From Roseibium sp. Sym1 (lineage in GTDB: Bacteria; Pseudomonadota; Alphaproteobacteria; Rhizobiales; Stappiaceae): a DNA stretch of 64,000 nt. Numbering within the stretch: the first letter of the stretch is position 1; each line of letters opens with the position of its first letter. This document shows, in pieces, positions 19,278 to 27,921 of this stretch. The stretch lies in contig NZ_CP114786.1 in the NCBI RefSeq assembly GCF_027359675.1, positions 62,001-126,000 of the forward strand, written 5' to 3'. The translations under genes and the position numbers were made by a program. Under the pieces are notes generated by a model. It ran no database searches, was not told where the DNA came from, and was given only the letters and a program-made list of their open reading frames with translations.

Positions 19278-19499
19278 TGGGCCAAACTTTGTCAACGGTC
19301 GCCGATTTCGCAATTGACGATGAAAAATGTCGTGTTTTGCGCTGCAAAATGGGGCACATAGGCGCTACGGCTTGAGCAACCAGCGGCCTGTTGGACAATG
19401 TCCCGCTCTGGCGACAGAGCGGCAGTTTGCGGAAAGGTGACCGATTTCGGTCCCGGTCCGCAGATCCGGGCAGGCCCCTTTGGGCGGAGGGAGATTTAG

Positions 19500-21176
19500 A
19501 TGAGCGAACAAGAAGCGCTTGGCGAACGCGAAAGCATGGATGTGGATGTCGTGATTGTCGGCGCAGGCCCAGCCGGCCTTGCCGCGGCGATCCGGCTGAA
19601 ACAGATCGCCGCCGACAAGGGCGAAGAGCTGAGCGTCGTTGTCCTGGAAAAGGGCTCGGAAGTCGGAGCCCATATCCTGTCCGGCGCCGTGATCGATCCG
19701 ATCGCGCTGGACCAGCTGCTGCCGGAATGGCGCGAGGAAGACACGCCTCTCAAGACGCCGGTGACGGCCGACCATTTCCTTGTGCTGGGCCCCGCGGGCT
19801 CCATGCGCCTGCCGAACATGTTCCTGCCCAAGCTGATGAACAATCACGGCAATTACATCGTCTCTCTGGGCAATGTCTGCCGCTGGCTGGCAGAAAAGGC
19901 CGAAACCCTCGGCGTCGAGATCTATCCCGGGTTTGCCGCCGCCGAATTGCTATATGACGACAGTGGCAACGTCGCCGGCGTCGCCACCGGCGACATGGGC
20001 ATCGGCCGCGACGGAAAACCGAACGCCATGTTCACCCGCGGCATGGAACTGCGCGGCAAGTACACGCTGATCGGCGAAGGCGCACGCGGCTCGCTGGCCA
20101 AGCAGTTGATCGACAAGTTCGACCTCGATAAGGACAGCGACGTGCCGAAATTCGGCATCGGCATCAAGGAATTGTGGCAGGTCGATCCGGAGAAACACAA
20201 GCCGGGCCTGGTACAGCACTCCTTCGGCTGGCCGCTCGACGGCAAGACCGGTGGCGGCTCGTTCCTCTACCACCTTGAGGACAACCAGGTGGCCGTCGGC
20301 TTCGTGGTCCATCTCAACTACGAGAACCCGTGGCTGTCCCCCTTCGACGAGTTCCAGCGTTTCAAGACCCATCCGGCGATCCGCGACACGTTCGAGGGCG
20401 GCAAGCGCATCTCCTATGGCGCGCGCGCAATCACCGAGGGCGGCTACCAGTCGGTGCCGAAACTGTCCTTCCCGGGCGGCCTCTTGATGGGCTGCTCCGC
20501 GGGTCTCGTAAACGTGCCGCGCATCAAGGGCTCCCACAACGCGATGTTCTCCGGCATGCTGGCCGCGGAAGAAGTCATGGCAGCGATCGGCCGCGGAGAG
20601 GCGCATACGGAGCTTACCGACTACGACACGGCCTGGCGCAACAGCCCGATCGGCACGGACCTGAAGAAGGTGCGCAACGCCAAGCCGCTCTGGTCGAAAT
20701 TCGGCACCTGGCTCGGCATCGGCCTTGGCGGCATGGACATGTGGACCAACGAATTGTTCGGCTTCTCCTTCTTCGGCACGCTGAAGCATGGAAAGCGGGA
20801 TTCGGAAACCCTGAAGCCGGCCAAGGATTGCAAGAAGATCGACTATCCGAAGCCGGACGGCGTCATCTCCTTCGACAAGCTGTCCTCGGTGTTCCTGTCC
20901 AACACCAACCACGAGGAAGATCAGCCGATTCACCTCAAGGTCAAGGACGACGCGCTGCAGAAATCCTCCGAGCACGATGTCTTTGCCGGACCTTCCAACC
21001 GCTACTGCCCGGCGGGTGTCTACGAGTGGATCGAGGAAGGCGAAGACGCGCCGAAATTCCAGATCAATTCGCAGAACTGCGTTCACTGCAAGACCTGCGA
21101 CATCAAGGATCCGAATGGCAACATCACTTGGACGGTGCCCGAAGGCGCCGGCGGCCCGAACTATCCGAACATGTGA
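19500..21176 (+). CDS. etfD: electron transfer flavoprotein-ubiquinone oxidoreductase
   Basis: 558-aa inner-membrane-associated enzyme passing electrons from ETF (acyl-CoA and amino-acid dehydrogenases) to ubiquinone. FAD-binding GAGPAG is at residues 21-26. The ubiquinone-binding/membrane region (SFPGGLLMGCSAGLVNVPRIKG) lies in the middle, and the C-terminal [4Fe-4S] site is RYCPAGVYEW followed by NCVHCKTCDIKDP. Length is normal. GGCGGAGGGAG precedes the ATG. A candidate LiuR-type box and promoter lie upstream; a small membrane-protein gene begins 10 bp after the stop. Confidence 0.97.
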   Translation: MSEQEALGERESMDVDVVIVGAGPAGLAAAIRLKQIAADKGEELSVVVLEKGSEVGAHILSGAVIDPIALDQLLPEWREEDTPLKTPVTADHFLVLGPAGSMRLPNMFLPKLMNNHGNYIVSLGNVCRWLAEKAETLGVEIYPGFAAAELLYDDSGNVAGVATGDMGIGRDGKPNAMFTRGMELRGKYTLIGEGARGSLAKQLIDKFDLDKDSDVPKFGIGIKELWQVDPEKHKPGLVQHSFGWPLDGKTGGGSFLYHLEDNQVAVGFVVHLNYENPWLSPFDEFQRFKTHPAIRDTFEGGKRISYGARAITEGGYQSVPKLSFPGGLLMGCSAGLVNVPRIKGSHNAMFSGMLAAEEVMAAIGRGEAHTELTDYDTAWRNSPIGTDLKKVRNAKPLWSKFGTWLGIGLGGMDMWTNELFGFSFFGTLKHGKRDSETLKPAKDCKKIDYPKPDGVISFDKLSSVFLSNTNHEEDQPIHLKVKDDALQKSSEHDVFAGPSNRYCPAGVYEWIEEGEDAPKFQINSQNCVHCKTCDIKDPNGNITWTVPEGAGGPNYPNM

Positions 21177-21186
21177 TGCGGCCTTG

Positions 21187-21615
21187 ATGCCGGGCCATTT
21201 GAAACGACATCTGGGAGCGGCTTCGGCCGCTCTTCTTGTCTCCGCAGTGCCTGCTGTCGCCGAAGTGTGTGACAAGTCACGCCCTGCCTGGAACCCATCG
21301 GACGGCAAAGTCAGCCAACTTGATGACGTGTTGCTTGTTTTCGGCTCTTTTCCAGGTGTCGCTTTCCTGATCTTGCTTGCTGTTTCGCTGTTGTTGCGGA
21401 GCAGGATACTTTGTTTGCTGACGTCAGGTTTCGCCGCGATCTGGCTGCTGTTTCTCGCTCTAGAATGGCTGGTCGAAGAAAAGAATGACGTTCTCGCATT
21501 CGCCATCATGGAAGGGTGCGTGACAACGCCTTATGCGGTTTCGCTGCTGCTGGCGATCAGTATCTTATGCTGCCTGACGGTTGGTCTGAGCTGGCCTGCC
21601 AAGAAAATCAAATAG
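21187..21615 (+). CDS. small membrane protein after etfD
   Basis: 142-aa protein of unknown function. It opens with a signal-peptide-like segment (HLGAASAALLVSAVPAVAEV) and then has three hydrophobic helices: VFGSFPGVAFLILLAVSLLL, ILCLLTSGFAAIWLLFLAL and VSLLLAISILCCLTVGL. The start lies 10 bp downstream of the etfD stop, so expression is probably coupled to etfD. I do not recognise a family. Confidence 0.6.
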   Translation: MPGHLKRHLGAASAALLVSAVPAVAEVCDKSRPAWNPSDGKVSQLDDVLLVFGSFPGVAFLILLAVSLLLRSRILCLLTSGFAAIWLLFLALEWLVEEKNDVLAFAIMEGCVTTPYAVSLLLAISILCCLTVGLSWPAKKIK

Positions 21616-21668
21616 CCTAATCGCGGGCAGAGCCTGCGCCGCGTTCAGCCGCCCTTTTGAAAAACAAA

Positions 21669-21700
21669 CGACACCGGAAAGGCAAACCTTTCCGGTGTCG
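21669..21700. terminator. perfect 14-bp hairpin downstream of etfD unit
   Basis: CGACACCGGAAAGG (21669-21682), loop CAAA, exact complement 21687-21700. There is no T tract after it, so it may act as an RNA-stabilising or processing structure rather than an intrinsic terminator. Confidence 0.55.
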
Positions 21701-21904
21701 CAGTCTTGCGGCCGATGGGTCGTATCAGGCCGGCATTTGTGGGGGTCCGGCCCGTTGCGGTTGTCAATCGCGCGGACACCGGACGAGCGACGTCGCACAT
21801 CCGCTGCCGCGGCGCGATCGCCCGCGCCACAAGATCGTGTCCGCCCGAAGGCGAACAATTCTTTTGGGGTCGATGGTTCCGATGGAGCCAACGTGCACTT
21901 TTTT

Positions 21905-21927
21905 CCGGAATTCGATCCGGTTTTTTT
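21905..21927 (+). terminator. terminator-like hairpin with T7 tract
   Basis: CCGGA (21905-21909), loop ATTCGA, TCCGG (21916-21920), then seven T residues. The stem is short but the U tract is long. It would end a plus-strand transcript, either etfD or a small RNA. Confidence 0.55.
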
Positions 21928-22207
21928 ACGCTTGTGATTGTTTTATTTTGTTAACCAAAGCGATTTGGACGCTTGATAACTTCACGTAAGGGTAAGGTCA
22001 ATTCATTAATGCCGGCAATAAGAAGATGCTATGGCTCCAAAAAGCAAACTTATACCAATTGGTCAAATTTTCCACAGGTCCCCGCAATTCTCGAGCCACT
22101 GGTGACAACCAGCAACGGGCGGCGGCCCCATTGGGACCCGTCATCCGGCTCTTCAGATGATACGCGCCATGCACCTGCCCACCCCTCGCTGACCCGGACC
22201 GAAGTAC

Positions 22208-23362
22208 TCAGAAGACCAGTCTCTTGAAGGGAATCGCCGCGGCTCCCATCGCCGTTGCGTCCCCTTCCAGTTCGCTGACGAGGAGCTTGGCAGGAGGATG
22301 CGGGACACCGTAGCGGGGAAGCTCGAAAGACACCGTTCTTTCGATCAACATGTTCGCCAGGGCAGGTGGAACCTGTCCGCCGAAAACGATCGCCTGCGGA
22401 CCGAACACACCCCATATCGCGTTGATCAGCCGGTTGTAAGCCGGGGTGATATCGTCCAGCCATTCGCTGACCCCTGGCCAGTCGGCCTTGAAGGATTGCC
22501 GCAAATGATCGATCGAAGAAATCTCGATGCCATTTGAAGCCAATTTTCCGATCAGGTATTTCAGCGCCGGCCGCTTGTTGATCTCGCCGGGTTCGAGGAT
22601 GCAGGCGAATTCACCGGCATTGCCGTTGCCACCGAGCAGCAATTCCCCGTCGCTGATCAAACCGCCGCCGAACCCGTACCCGATGAAGAGATAGGCAAAG
22701 TGCCGGACATGCCGCCCCGCACCGAACATGGCCTCCGCGACCGAGGCCATCTGGCCGCTGTTGTGGATCCACACGGGCTTGTCAAATTCGCTGGTCAGCA
22801 AAGGGCCCAGTTCGATCAATGACCATTCGTGCAGGGGCAGCGGGCCGTTGAAACGCGTTCCGCCCACATTGTAGCCCATCATGCCGACGCCTATGCCGAG
22901 ATTCGTATCCTCACTGAGTGCACTCCGGTCGCGCAAGCCCGCCAGGCGTGCGCCGACCTCACGGAGCGCGTCGCCCATCGATTGACCGAGCAGCGGTATG
23001 GAGTCGTGCCCGGTAAGCTTGCCGGCAAAGTCCATGAGGTACAGGTGAATGACGTCCGCATTGATCGAAATTCCGCAGGAATAGGCATAGTCACCGTTTA
23101 ACCGCAGCGTGGGGCTCGGCTGCCCCCGTCCCTGACCGGGCACCGGCGCGCCGATTTGGACCATGCCGCGCTCCACGAGATTGTCGACGATCCGGTAGAT
23201 GGATTGCTGCGTCAGGTCCAGATGCGTGTTCAGCGTGGTGCGCGGCGTACCGGGATTGTTCCAGAGCAACCTCAAGACACTGCGTTCATTCGGCGACACC
23301 ACCGCGCTTTCGCCCTTACGCAGAAACCTGCTCGATATCATCGTGTCCGGTGCATAATCCAT
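22208..23362 (-). CDS. ROK family transcriptional regulator
   Basis: 384-aa regulator: an N-terminal winged helix-turn-helix (NERSVLRLLWNNPGTPRTTLNTHLDLTQQSIYRIVDNLVERGM, residues about 25-67) and a C-terminal ROK sugar-kinase-like domain (GIGVGMMGYNVGG, FIGYGFGGGLISDGELLLGGNGNAGEF). The Cys-rich zinc site usual in ROK proteins (CxCGxxGCxE) is absent: the corresponding place reads ILEPGEINKRPALKYL, so zinc binding is unlikely. The start ATG 23360-23362 is chosen over an upstream TTG. It is divergent from a Tat-exported binding-like protein; palindromes lie between them. Confidence 0.9.
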   Translation of the reverse strand: MDYAPDTMISSRFLRKGESAVVSPNERSVLRLLWNNPGTPRTTLNTHLDLTQQSIYRIVDNLVERGMVQIGAPVPGQGRGQPSPTLRLNGDYAYSCGISINADVIHLYLMDFAGKLTGHDSIPLLGQSMGDALREVGARLAGLRDRSALSEDTNLGIGVGMMGYNVGGTRFNGPLPLHEWSLIELGPLLTSEFDKPVWIHNSGQMASVAEAMFGAGRHVRHFAYLFIGYGFGGGLISDGELLLGGNGNAGEFACILEPGEINKRPALKYLIGKLASNGIEISSIDHLRQSFKADWPGVSEWLDDITPAYNRLINAIWGVFGPQAIVFGGQVPPALANMLIERTVSFELPRYGVPHPPAKLLVSELEGDATAMGAAAIPFKRLVF

Positions 23363-23494
23363 AAGGTCAACTTCGGAGAATTTATTACAATGAAAGCGTA
23401 ACAAAGTGGATCAGGAAGGCGAAGACTACCAGAATTCAAAAAAATATCCATTCATTTGCAAGCTTTTAACGCCAAATCTCCCCGTACGTGAGAA

Positions 23495-23517
23495 ATTCCG
23501 GTTCCATTTCCCGGAAT
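23495..23517. promoter_or_regulatory. inverted repeat, candidate operator
   Basis: ATTCCGG (23495-23501), 9-nt gap, CCGGAAT (23511-23517), in the divergent region between the ROK gene and the periplasmic protein gene. Its regulator is unknown. Confidence 0.35.
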
Positions 23518-23522
23518 CTATG

Positions 23523-23539
23523 TTACACTTTAGGTGTAA
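23523..23539. promoter_or_regulatory. TTACAC-N5-GTGTAA palindrome, candidate operator
   Basis: A 17-bp inverted repeat with perfect 6-bp arms (23523-23528 and 23534-23539), 6 bp from the repeat at 23495-23517. It could be the ROK protein's own site or another regulator's; this is inference from position. Confidence 0.4.
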
Positions 23540-23728
23540 AAAATAAGATCGACGGCCGCTCCTTCATGGGACCGGTCCTTCGGCACAAACGGTCAAGGTT
23601 GAAATGCAGCCGTTTCCCATCGACCACACCTTTCGCAGGAGCAGTTTGGACAGTCAGTGCCCTTCCCAGGCACAAACATCGGCCAGATCTGCCCCTGCGA
23701 ATCCATTTTTTCGAGAGCCCAGACTGTG

Positions 23729-24535
23729 ATGATCACGCGCCGCTCTTTCCTGGCTTCACTTGCGACCCTCGCGGCTAGCGGGGCCAACGCGGGCCCCTGC
23801 TGGAATCGCGTGTTCAGGCATGCACATCACGATGACAATCCTCCATATGCGTTCTTTGACCGACATGCCGGCCGGATGCGCGGCATTCTCGTTGACTTGC
23901 TGGATGTCCTGGCGGATCACGGCGACTTCACGATCGACCATGAGGGCTATCCTCTGGCACGTGCCCAGAATCTTGTATCCGCCGGCGTAGCGGACATCTT
24001 CTGCATGCCCGTTTCGGCACGGCGCAGCACCTACGTCCACTTCATTCCGACACCGATCGTGACAACGATGCGGGATGACATCTACTTTGCCGCAGCCAAC
24101 CCTAACGCCGGCGCTCTGGCCGCAATCGGCTCCATCAAGGATCTTTACCGGTTCAAGACCGTCAGTCTCATCGGAGATGACCGCGCCGACGCCGTCTGGC
24201 GCGGTCATCCTGAAAGGACCCTGGTTTCGGAATTCGAGACCATGGTCAACATGATGGTGTTCGGTCACGCGGACTTTGTTCTTGCCGACCCTGTCGTCAT
24301 GGATTTCAAGTTGCGGGAAATGAGGCTGGCAACGCAGGTCCGGAGCCTGTCCGGCAGCCATATCGCGCAAGCTCAACCAGTGTCGATCCGGCTGGGTTTG
24401 CGGAAGTCTTTTCCGGATGCACCGGCCATCGTCGAGCACCTCGACCGGGATATCCGCAAACACATCACCCCCAGCCTCTACCGGCAGGTAATTGCCCGCT
24501 ACGGCCCAAGGACGCTCCGTTCGTCAAAGACCTGA
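23729..24535 (+). CDS. Tat-exported SBP_bac_3-like periplasmic protein
   Basis: 268-aa protein with a twin-arginine-type signal (MITRRSFLASLATLAASGANA, RR at residues 4-5). The mature part resembles solute-binding family 3: DNPPYAFFDRHAGRMRGILVDLLDVLADHGDF near the N-terminus, VSAGVADIFCMPVSARR, and a hinge region VSLIGDDRADAVW. No transport genes adjoin, so it may serve as a sensor or orphan binding protein; ligand unknown. The upstream in-frame extension to 23657 is not supported. It diverges from the ROK regulator. Confidence 0.75.
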   Translation: MITRRSFLASLATLAASGANAGPCWNRVFRHAHHDDNPPYAFFDRHAGRMRGILVDLLDVLADHGDFTIDHEGYPLARAQNLVSAGVADIFCMPVSARRSTYVHFIPTPIVTTMRDDIYFAAANPNAGALAAIGSIKDLYRFKTVSLIGDDRADAVWRGHPERTLVSEFETMVNMMVFGHADFVLADPVVMDFKLREMRLATQVRSLSGSHIAQAQPVSIRLGLRKSFPDAPAIVEHLDRDIRKHITPSLYRQVIARYGPRTLRSSKT

Positions 24536-25048
24536 CCGCATCGTCGGCGTGCACCGCGACGTCCCCTGCCGAAGGATGGTTCAGCCGGTCTACCGGCCGC
24601 CGGCAGTTGGCAGGACCTGCGCCTGATCGGCACCGGCTCAGTGACGGATTTTTCCACCGGTGGCAGAACCTTCCGCCGCGCCTGAACGGGACGCATCCCT
24701 GACTGTCGCACACCTTGCCACACCGGATGCTCGACTTGCGGCACGTTCCGGACCAGTCAGCCGAGACCAATTCCCGGTCAATCGCCGCCCTCGCGACACA
24801 TGACTGTCGTGATTCGAAACCGAGATCCGACACATCCACCAATTCCCGAAATCTGTATACGCACCAAAAGATTGCAACAACATTCGAATTTCTAGCAATA
24901 CATTCCCGGATTCACCCTACGGTATATACGTATAAAAACTTGCCTTCTCGCCTTTTAACCCTTGATTATCTTGGTATCCGAATAATTCCAAAAGTAATTC
25001 CTCTTACGCAAATGACTGCAGTGAAAGATTTCCCAAGGAACCTCACTC
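24536..25048. other. gene-free region before the chemoreceptor
   Basis: 513 bp. The first 300 bp are GC-rich with a short GCCGG-TCTA-CCGGC stem (24584-24597). A minus-strand 125-codon ORF (24465-24842) overlaps the upstream gene and has composition unlike a real protein. From 24850 to 25048 the sequence is AT-rich and should carry the chemoreceptor promoter. Nothing else identified. Confidence 0.4.
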
Positions 25049-26836
25049 ATGCTCAACCGCCTCCTGTCCCGGTTCTCACTCGCTGTTAAGCTGGGAACAT
25101 TCAGCGTCCTGATGATCCTGTTTCTGCTTGTCACGGCAACGATCAGCCTCAGGTCAATGTCGACGATCGGCCATGAGCTGAAAGCCGTGGCCGAGCATGA
25201 TCTGGTGCTGTCAAACACCATTTCCCACCTGTCCGAAATGCAGTTGGAACAGGCGGTTCTCTTTGAGCGCGCCATCAGGCTTGGCGAAGAGGCGGCCAAT
25301 GGCAGCCGGCATGCGTTTGAAGGATTTTCCGGCGCGCGCCGGAAATTTTCCGAACTCGCTCGGGCCGGCAGTGAAAAGCTGGTTCAGGCACGTCAACAGG
25401 TCCAGTCGATCAAGTCGGAAACAACGGAGGCCGAGGAACGCGCGGAATGGGAACACGTGTTCGAGGCCCTTGGCCATATTGACGCGGCGCATCGCGAATT
25501 CCAGAACGATGCCGAGAGAGCAATCGAAAAGATTGCAGCAAGTGCAAAAGCGGCCCAGTCGGCCGGCAGCGATCAGGTCAGCGAGGAGCAGGCGCTGATT
25601 GACCGTGTCGCAAGTGAGGAAGATGCGCTGGACCACGAACTGGAAGCCCTGGCAAATGAGCTGATGAACTTCACGCTCAAGGCGGCAAGGGATGCCGAGC
25701 ATCACGAGCAGCAGGCAACCATCATGATCCTGATCGTGGGTATCCTGGCCACGCTCCTGTCCGCAGCAATGGCATTTGCGTTGACACAGGCGATCTCCAG
25801 GCCGATTTGTCTTGTCGTCTCGGCGCTCAACCGGCTGGGCGACGGCGACACGACAATTGAACTTCGAAGCACCGGGCGCGATGAAGCCGCGAAACTGACC
25901 GAGGCCTACGAGATCTTTCGGGAACGCACAATCGAGGCCAACGCCGCAGCGGAACGCGAGAAGGAGGCCCAGGCCGCTCAATTGCACCGTGCCGAGGTTA
26001 TTTCCCAATTGACTGCGGAATTCGATACGGATGTGGCCGAGCTTCTTGGATCCGTTGGAGACGCCTGCAATGAACTCAACCAGACAGCCCAGTCGATGAG
26101 TGCCATTGCGGAAGAGAACACCAATCAGTCCGCGGCTGTATCGGCTGCGTCCGAACAGTCGGCTGCCAGCGTTCAGACCATTGCATCGGCCATCGAGGAG
26201 GTGTCGACATCCATCATCGAAATCGGAGGCCAGGCCATCCAGTCTTCGAAGCAGACAAGTAGCGGACGCGAAAGAGCCACCAGGGTCAACGAGCAGGTGC
26301 TTGGTCTCAAGACCGCGGCCACCCGCATCAGCGAAGTCATCACGCTCATTCAGGCTGTCGCGGAGCAGACCAATCTACTTGCGCTTAACGCAACTATTGA
26401 AGCCGCCCGCGCCGGCGAAGCCGGTAAAGGCTTTGCGGTGGTTGCATCCGAAGTGAAAGAACTGGCTGGTCAATCCGCGAAAGCAGCCGAGGAAATTTCC
26501 GACCAGATCGCCCAGATCCAGTCGGAAGTCGATGGAGCAGTGAGCGGTGTCGAAGAAGTCGCAAAGATCATTACAGATCTGGAGAGCATTGCTGTCTCGA
26601 TATCAACGGCGGTCGAGCAGCAGGGCGCCGCGACCGGTGAGATCTCCCAGTCGATCCAGGATGTGTCCGCCGGCACCCGGGAAACCACCCGGAACATTTC
26701 CGGGGTGAGCGAGGCAGCCGTGGAAACAGGTACGGTGGCGACACGCGTGGTGGCCGCAAGCGAACAGCTTTCCGGTCAGTCCGAGCGCCTGCGCGCTTCG
26801 GTAGGCAAATTCCTGGACGGTGTGAAGGCTGCTTGA
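25049..26836 (+). CDS. methyl-accepting chemotaxis protein
   Basis: 595-aa membrane chemoreceptor. Transmembrane helix 1 is at about residues 15-35 ([20 protein letters not shown]) and helix 2 at about 228-250 ([20 protein letters not shown]), enclosing a helical, Glu/Ala-rich periplasmic domain. A HAMP domain follows, then the signalling domain with the hairpin tip [47 protein letters not shown]. No CheB/CheR-binding C-terminal pentapeptide is evident. The ligand is unknown; no che genes are nearby. Confidence 0.95.
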   Translation: MLNRLLSRFSLAVKLGTFSVLMILFLLVTATISLRSMSTIGHELKAVAEHDLVLSNTISHLSEMQLEQAVLFERAIRLGEEAANGSRHAFEGFSGARRKFSELARAGSEKLVQARQQVQSIKSETTEAEERAEWEHVFEALGHIDAAHREFQNDAERAIEKIAASAKAAQSAGSDQVSEEQALIDRVASEEDALDHELEALANELMNFTLKAARDAEHHEQQATIMILIVGILATLLSAAMAFALTQAISRPICLVVSALNRLGDGDTTIELRSTGRDEAAKLTEAYEIFRERTIEANAAAEREKEAQAAQLHRAEVISQLTAEFDTDVAELLGSVGDACNELNQTAQSMSAIAEENTNQSAAVSAASEQSAASVQTIASAIEEVSTSIIEIGGQAIQSSKQTSSGRERATRVNEQVLGLKTAATRISEVITLIQAVAEQTNLLALNATIEAARAGEAGKGFAVVASEVKELAGQSAKAAEEISDQIAQIQSEVDGAVSGVEEVAKIITDLESIAVSISTAVEQQGAATGEISQSIQDVSAGTRETTRNISGVSEAAVETGTVATRVVAASEQLSGQSERLRASVGKFLDGVKAA

Positions 26837-26996
26837 GAAGGCCGGTTGCAGTTTCTTGCCCCCGGTGCAACTGCCTGGGAACAGTACGAGGCTTTCCTCA
26901 TCTGTGCCGGCGTGCGGGCCAAGTTTTCACGGCTTGCCAACCGTGGCTTTTGACGCCCTCAATTGTCCGAGGTTGATCGAAGCACGCTCCGGTTAA

Positions 26997-27257
26997 TACC
27001 AACCGCAATTAATAGGAACCGATCTGATGTCGTTGTTCCGGTTTGCCGGCAAGGCGCGTTGCGCAGGACGGCCTGGTTGGCCGTTCAAGCGGCGCAACGC
27101 CGTCCGGCGGGCCGGAACAGGCCACCGAAGGCCGCGTTTGGAGGCTGTTCTGCCGCGTCGCAGATTTTGGACGATACCCCGTATCGCCCTGCAATCTGCT
27201 CCTTGCCGAACAGCCTCCAAACGCGGTCAGATGGTTTCCTATTAATTGCGGTTGGTA
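26997..27257. mobile_element. MITE-like 261-bp element, copy 1
   Basis: Non-coding element bounded by TACCAACC...GGTTGGTA. Terminal inverted repeats match perfectly for 22 bp and at 29 of 31 positions. A TAA flanks each end (26994-26996 and 27258-27260), the expected target duplication. The interior folds into two hairpins: one at 27035-27118 (arms 27035-27049/27104-27118, 27056-27064/27092-27100, 27066-27073/27079-27086) and one at 27132-27226 (perfect 19-bp arms 27132-27150/27208-27226, then GCAGATT/AATCTGC and GATAC/GTATC). It has no transposase and matches copy 2 at all but 3 positions. Movement in trans by a TNA-targeting transposase elsewhere in the genome is inference. Confidence 0.85.
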
Positions 27258-27619
27258 TAAGCGCTGCCCCAACTAGAAAACCAACATCATGCGTACTATT
27301 TACGGTATTACTGCGTCTATCGAATTCCGCTTTCTTGCCAATATGATAGAAATAATCTGCCGTCGGAATTCGCCCATAAAGTTTTTTTATACCACAATAA
27401 ATAAAGAAAATAATCTCGCCAATTCTCTGAAAAATAATGGCTTCTTGGCACTACCGTAAGTTTGGCCCAATCACATATTCTCGCACCCATGTGGGAAAAG
27501 CTATAAACACACCCGCCAACCCACTGAATTCATGCAGCTTTCTCCTTATCCACATGCCTTCACCCGGCAAAGCGGTTACGTTTGCAGACTCAACTTAGTT
27601 AATTTACTTTTACTTTTGA

Positions 27620-27898
27620 CGGGGCGGTTTTGCGGTGAACCACTAGAATCCTGGTGGCTCTCCTTAAGGTCTTCGCGGAGTTCCCGCGATTTTCCCGAAT
27701 GAAAAACGATATCGAACCGCGAATGCGGTTGGATACCTTGTGGACAGGAAGAAAGCAGGGCTTTGACCGGACTGCGGCGGTTTCGGTTCAAGTTCGTCGA
27801 TCTTCCAATCAAACATCCAGGGCGTCATTGACGCTTCTGAGACCCATCGACCACAAGGTACGGCACCGGGAAGGCCACTTCCCGGTGCATTTTCTTTT
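27620..27898 (+). ncRNA. possible small RNA ending at a strong terminator
   Basis: Plus-strand region with no credible ORF but a strong intrinsic terminator at its 3' end, which no upstream plus-strand gene explains (the chemoreceptor stops about 1 kb away). It contains short hairpins AACCGC-GAAT-GCGGTT (27715-27730) and GCGTC-ATT-GACGC (27822-27834). A TTGACG box lies at about 27617, but no -10 is well spaced. The 5' end is a guess. Confidence 0.35.
27863..27898 (+). terminator. strong intrinsic terminator on the plus strand
   Basis: GCACCGGGAAG (27863-27873), loop GCCA, CTTCCCGGTGC (27878-27888), then ATTTTCTTTT. The T tract follows on the plus strand only, although the adjacent coding gene (helicase) is on the minus strand. 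Confidence 0.8.
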
Positions 27899-27921
27899 CA
27901 TCGTCATTTGAGGCAAGGGCC

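Larger units (their letters stand above)
19093..19499. other. divergent intergenic region udg / etfD
   Basis: 407 bp without a gene. It contains an ACGT-repeat palindrome (19225-19241), a sigma-70-like promoter directed to etfD (19249-19277) and a leader of about 215 nt before the etfD start, rich in short inverted repeats such as CCGCTCTGGCGACAGAGCGG around 19412-19433. Confidence 0.55.
21616..22207. other. gene-free region after etfD with two hairpins
   Basis: 592 bp. It holds a perfect 14-bp hairpin (21669-21700) and a terminator-like hairpin with seven T residues (21905-21927). Overlapping short ORFs in all frames look spurious. The stretch from about 21720 to 21927 could be the etfD 3' untranslated region or a separate small RNA; I saw no convincing promoter. 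From 21930 to 22090 the sequence becomes AT-rich. Confidence 0.5.
23363..23728. other. divergent intergenic region ROK / periplasmic protein
   Basis: 366 bp. It contains the two palindromes at 23495-23539. The part nearest the ROK gene is AT-rich and probably holds its promoter. No gene was seen. Confidence 0.45.
26837..27921. other. 1.1-kb gene-poor AT-rich region
   Basis: Contains the 261-bp miniature element (26997-27257), an AT-rich stretch (27260-27600) with a perfect DnaA-box-like TTATCCACA at 27546-27554, a possible small RNA (about 27620-27898) and its terminator. Short ORFs here use poor starts and are not credible proteins. The AT-rich part differs in composition from neighbouring genes. 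Confidence 0.6.

Noticed and set aside
22052..22062. TACCAATTGGT near the ROK gene, resembling the TACCAACC ends of the miniature element
   Set aside because: Only the first six bases agree, no second end or target duplication is visible, and it is a simple self-complementary sequence.
24465..24842. 125-codon minus-strand ORF
   Set aside because: Overlaps the end of the periplasmic protein gene, lacks protein-like composition and has no recognised family.
27027..27245. 72-codon ORF inside the miniature element, repeated at 61940-62158
   Set aside because: It runs through the hairpin arms, has an arginine-rich protein reading of palindromic DNA and no ribosome site, so it is a by-product of the repeat structure.
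27546..27554. Perfect DnaA-box-like TTATCCACA in an AT-rich region
   Set aside because: Only one clear box was found and none of the usual origin neighbours are present, so I do not call an origin.
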